Source: Streptomyces sparsogenes
Lineage (GTDB): Bacteria > Actinomycetota > Actinomycetes > Streptomycetales > Streptomycetaceae
DNA: 64,000 bases
Direction of reading: 5' to 3'
NCBI RefSeq assembly: GCF_001704635.1
Contig: NZ_MAXF01000222.1
Location: 43,283 to 107,282, forward strand
Position 1 is the first letter of the stretch, and each line of letters begins with the position of its first letter. Shown here one piece after another: positions 59,852 through 64,000 of this stretch. Below the pieces are notes generated by a model. That model was not told where the DNA came from and made no database searches. It saw nothing but the letters and a program-made list of their open reading frames with translations. The position numbers were made by a program, and so were the translations under genes.

Positions 59852-60793
59852 ATGTCGACAGACGGCATCACCCACCGCACTGACCACCTCCCCACCCCCG
59901 ACGGCGTACGAGTGGCCACCTACACCTGGCTCCCCGGGACCGACAGCCCGCGCGCGATCGTCCAGATCGCCCACGGCGCCGCGGAACACGCCCAGCGCTA
60001 CGACCGCTTCGCCCGCCACCTGTGCGCACATGGCTACGCCGTCGTGGCCTCCGACCACCGCGGCCACGGCGCGACCGCCGCCTCCACCGGCGGCTACGGC
60101 GTCGTGGGCGAGGAGGGCGACAGCTGGCGGGCCACCGTCAAGGACCTGCGAACCGTCGGCGACCGAACCCGCCGCACCCTCCCCGGGATCCCCCTCTTCC
60201 TGCTGGGCCACAGCATGGGCTCGATGCTCGCCCGCGACTACGCCCAGGAGTACGGCGAGGACCTGGCCGGCCTGATCCTCTCCGGCACCTTCCGCTCACT
60301 GCCCGCGACCGAACCCGACCAGGCCATCGCCCGCCTCGAAGCCGAGATCGCCAAAGGCGGCCGCACCGCCCTGTCCGGCTTCACCACCCAGCTCTTCGCC
60401 TCCTTCAACGACCCCTACGAATTCGGCACCGGCTACGAGTGGCTCTCCCGCGACACCGCGGAGGTTGCCGCCTACGCCGCGGACGAGCGATGCGGCTTCC
60501 CCTTCAGCGCCGGCCTCTCCCTCGACTGGGTCCGCGCCGTCCGCAAGATCAACAACCCCCACCACCAGGCCCGCACCCCCACCCGCCTCCCGGTCCACAT
60601 CGCCGTCGGCGCCGAAGACCCCTGCAACCAGCGGATGACCCTGGTCTACGAACTCCTCGAGGACTTCCGCTACCTCGGCACCCACGACCTGACCTGGAAG
60701 GCCTACCCAGGGGCCCGCCACGAGATCCTGAACGAGATCAACCGCCACGAGGTCCAGCAAGACCTCCTGACCTGGCTCCACACCCACACCTGA
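59852..60793 (+). CDS. Alpha/beta hydrolase, monoacylglycerol-lipase-like
   Basis: 313-aa cytosolic alpha/beta hydrolase. Nucleophile elbow LLGHSMGSMLARDY with Ser121; oxyanion region VQIAHGAAEHAQRYDRF; the acid is likely the Asp of VGAEDPCNQ and the base the His of PGARHEILNE. The HGAAEHxxRY pattern is typical of monoglyceride/lysophospholipase-type enzymes. CCCAGGAG before the ATG. No partner genes; exact ester substrate unknown. Confidence 0.87.
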   Translation: MSTDGITHRTDHLPTPDGVRVATYTWLPGTDSPRAIVQIAHGAAEHAQRYDRFARHLCAHGYAVVASDHRGHGATAASTGGYGVVGEEGDSWRATVKDLRTVGDRTRRTLPGIPLFLLGHSMGSMLARDYAQEYGEDLAGLILSGTFRSLPATEPDQAIARLEAEIAKGGRTALSGFTTQLFASFNDPYEFGTGYEWLSRDTAEVAAYAADERCGFPFSAGLSLDWVRAVRKINNPHHQARTPTRLPVHIAVGAEDPCNQRMTLVYELLEDFRYLGTHDLTWKAYPGARHEILNEINRHEVQQDLLTWLHTHT

Positions 60794-60996
60794 CCCCACC
60801 CAGCCCCCGCCCCTCACCTGCCCCCACCCCGGGCCCCACTCCTCCACCGTCACCGCACATCAGCAGACAGTAACCAAAGCCCCCATCCCCGCCCCGCCGG
60901 GGCTCCACCCCCAAAGGTGGCAGCGACCACCCCCTGAAGTGCGGTATTGTTCTCTTGCGCGACCGGCCAGGGCGAAAGCCCGAGCCGGACAAGCAC

Positions 60997-62511
<1,515 letters not shown>

Positions 62512-62699
62512 GGTGATCGCCTCCTGGGTTTGGTGCGATGTGCCGACGATCCCAGTCTTCGCCGAGCCGGGCACACCATGCGATCACCTCAGGCTCCACA
62601 GGCCTCTGAGCTGGGTCTTCCCCTTGTCGTAGCCACAAGTACGGAGAGCTGCTGTTCAGGCCACGAAGGCGCAAAATAATGTGCCAAGCACCCGGAAAC

Positions 62700-62930
62700 T
62701 GCGTCACCCGAGGTGACCTGCGGTCTCGGGCCCGCGGGGCCGAGGCCGCCCTCGAAGCGGTCGACCGGCAGCACACCGCCCGGCCAGAGGAGAGGATGAT
62801 CACCCGGGGCTGATCGTCACCCCGGCGAGGGAGGTGATGGGCCTCAACGAGCAGCTCGCCGAAATCGGCAGGCTCATTGCGGTCCCGTGTCGCGAGCACG
62901 ACCTCGCCGACGTGACGCGGCGACGACACG
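62700..62930 (+). pseudogene. Decayed IS110-family transposase fragment
   Basis: Two pieces in different frames: AALEAVDRQHTARPEE at about 62745-62792 and LIVTPAREVMGLNEQLAEI at 62810-62866, continuing GRLIAVPCREHDLADV. Together they match in order the middle segment of IS110/IS116-type transposases (QHT..PGE... then REVM.L...I.E.D..I..RF.EH). A frame change at about 62795-62810 and the loss of everything before and after show that it is dead. The family is recognised from memory. Confidence 0.6.
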
Positions 62931-63851
62931 ACTCTTATAGCCGAGGTGCAACATGCGCGCCGGAAACTCTGCGCTGCCAATCAGGACGTGTCCTCCGCTC
63001 CCCCAAGCCCAACGTCTTCGAGGGCGTCTGCGGCACTGCCTGTCTCTTCGAGCCTCCGCGGATCGCGGACCGCGCGCACGCGAGTGCCTACGCGCCGTCG
63101 GATCCGGCGAGCATGTGGCCGACTGTGACCCGTGGTGCAGCGTGGCGCAGGCTGATGCGTGTGCTGGGCGAGGGGCGCACGGAGGTCCCGTGCGGGGGCT
63201 GTTCATGGGCGGGCGATCCTGTCACCATCTCTACGTACTTTGGAGATAGCGGATGGCACTTACCGCCGGCCGAAGGAAGGTCGACGGCAAAAGCTCAGGT
63301 ACCGTGCCTCGAACCGTCCTGGAGTCGGGGCAGCTGGCACCGTACTGCCGGCCATTCGGGCGACGGCACGCGCCACGCCGGCACACGCGGCCGCGTTCAC
63401 GGTTCACCTCCGGTGGGGGAGTGCGTGACCCCACCGTGGAGGTGCCGGCGCCCTGGGTAAAAGGTGGCTGCTCACGCGTAGCAAGGGCGACCGCCATCAC
63501 CCAAGGCTCATCGAGGAAACTGACCGGCGGTGCCCCCTTTCGGGTGCGTGCGGCAGCGTCAGGCTTCGTGGCGCTGTTCGTGCTTCATGGGAGCCGTCGG
63601 CGGGCGGGCTCGAAGGAGTGGGGTCCTGTCTGGTGAGCTGGGGTAGTTGCTCGGTAACAGGTGCAGTAGCCCGCGCCAGGCGCAGCGGACTCGGGCCTCA
63701 CTACGAACAGGGTCTGAGGCGCCGGTAGTAGGTGGCCCCAGAGAAGGCCGGCCAGGAGGCCGCCGACCTGATCGCAACCGCTCGTCCACCCCGTGTCTGC
63801 GATGTTCCTCAGCCGGCTGCTCATGGCAAACAGTTCCGACCGCGTGAAGTC
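62931..63851. other. No recognisable gene
   Basis: About 920 bases right of the IS fragment. Several frames stay open by chance, but they show mixed third-position composition, no ribosome sites and no familiar motifs. Looks like decayed DNA of the integrated element. Confidence 0.5.
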
Positions 63852-64000
63852 CTACCCCGTGGCTGTGGCTTCGGCTGCGCCGGTCTCAGAGCTTTCCAGC
63901 CAGGCCACATCCTTATGCAGCCACGTCGGCTCGGCGGGCACGTGGTCTTTTTCGGCCGGGCTCGGGCTGGTGTGCTCGCCGGTCAGAGCAATCACTGCCA
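63852..64000 (-). CDS. Possible C-terminal end of a gene cut by the window edge
   Basis: On the minus strand a frame runs from the right edge to a TAG at 63852-63854 (48 codons). It has a protein-like composition (e.g. PAEPTWLHKDVAWLESSETG) and mostly G/C third positions. It has no start in the window. I do not recognise it; it may belong to the integrated element. Confidence 0.35.
   Translation of the reverse strand, partial: AVIALTGEHTSPSPAEKDHVPAEPTWLHKDVAWLESSETGAAEATATG

Noticed and set aside
62834..63460. Intact 208-codon gene on the plus strand
   Set aside because: Only the first 30 or so codons look like protein (IS110 remnant); the rest has mixed codon use, no recognisable domain and no ribosome-site support.
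63585..63824. 79-codon minus-strand gene
   Set aside because: No ribosome site, no known motif and weak codon bias; it lies in decayed DNA.

Overview
This is high-GC actinobacterial chromosome, almost certainly Streptomyces. The Pup-proteasome locus, PafBC, TatA/TatC, a GylR-type glycerol operon, GTG starts with GGAGG sites, U-less G+C-rich terminator hairpins and a DmdR/IdeR iron box all fit. The gene order around metH, gylR-glpFKD and the proteasome agrees with what I recall of Streptomyces coelicolor.

Layout. (1) 1-9.4 kb is a methionine-salvage island: mtnA (cut by the window edge), mtnD-mtnC-mtnB on the minus strand with overlapping starts, and on the plus strand a ribose-type ABC importer followed by the kinase mtnK. 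The importer is preceded by a 23-codon leader-peptide ORF carrying the RRLYVDLLR...C signature of actinobacterial sulfur-gene leaders. (2) 9.4-14.5 kb: glpD, glpK, glpF and the IclR regulator gylR. (3) 14.7-24.1 kb: metH, a HAD phosphatase with a structured leader, a solute-binding lipoprotein, a NarL-type response regulator, a RecB-like nuclease and a site-2 protease with CBS domains. (4) 24.3-46.3 kb: the Pup-proteasome region (trmI, ferredoxin, arc, dop, pup, an endonuclease VII-like gene, prcB, prcA), a LacI/MFS pair, then pafA, two FKBP isomerases, pafB, pafC, tatA, tatC, a lipid kinase-like gene and a Mtr4/HelY-type helicase. (5) 46.4-60.8 kb: a PadR regulator with a DrrAB-like exporter, a siderophore-interacting protein under an iron box, a 5'-3' exonuclease, a glycine-betaine-type importer whose permease carries two substrate-binding domains, a BtuF-like protein, a very large Tat-exported amidohydrolase and an alpha/beta hydrolase. 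(6) 61-64 kb: tRNA-Pro(GGG) occupied by a tyrosine integrase, followed by a decayed IS110 transposase fragment and sequence with no recognised gene; this is the edge of an integrated element.

How it works together. The mtn genes import (inferred) and recycle methylthioribose to methionine, and metH supplies methionine from homocysteine. The glycerol genes feed triose phosphate. The proteasome genes form a complete pupylation cycle: Pup ending in GGQ, Dop to deamidate it, PafA to ligate it, Arc to unfold substrates and PrcBA to degrade them.

Most of the window is conserved core chromosome. The least explained signals are the apparently leaderless leader peptide with a C-rich leader before the methylthioribose transporter, and a foldable leader RNA ending in a true U-tract terminator before the osmoprotectant transporter. 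All coordinates, motifs and hairpins were read by eye; no database or folding program was used.
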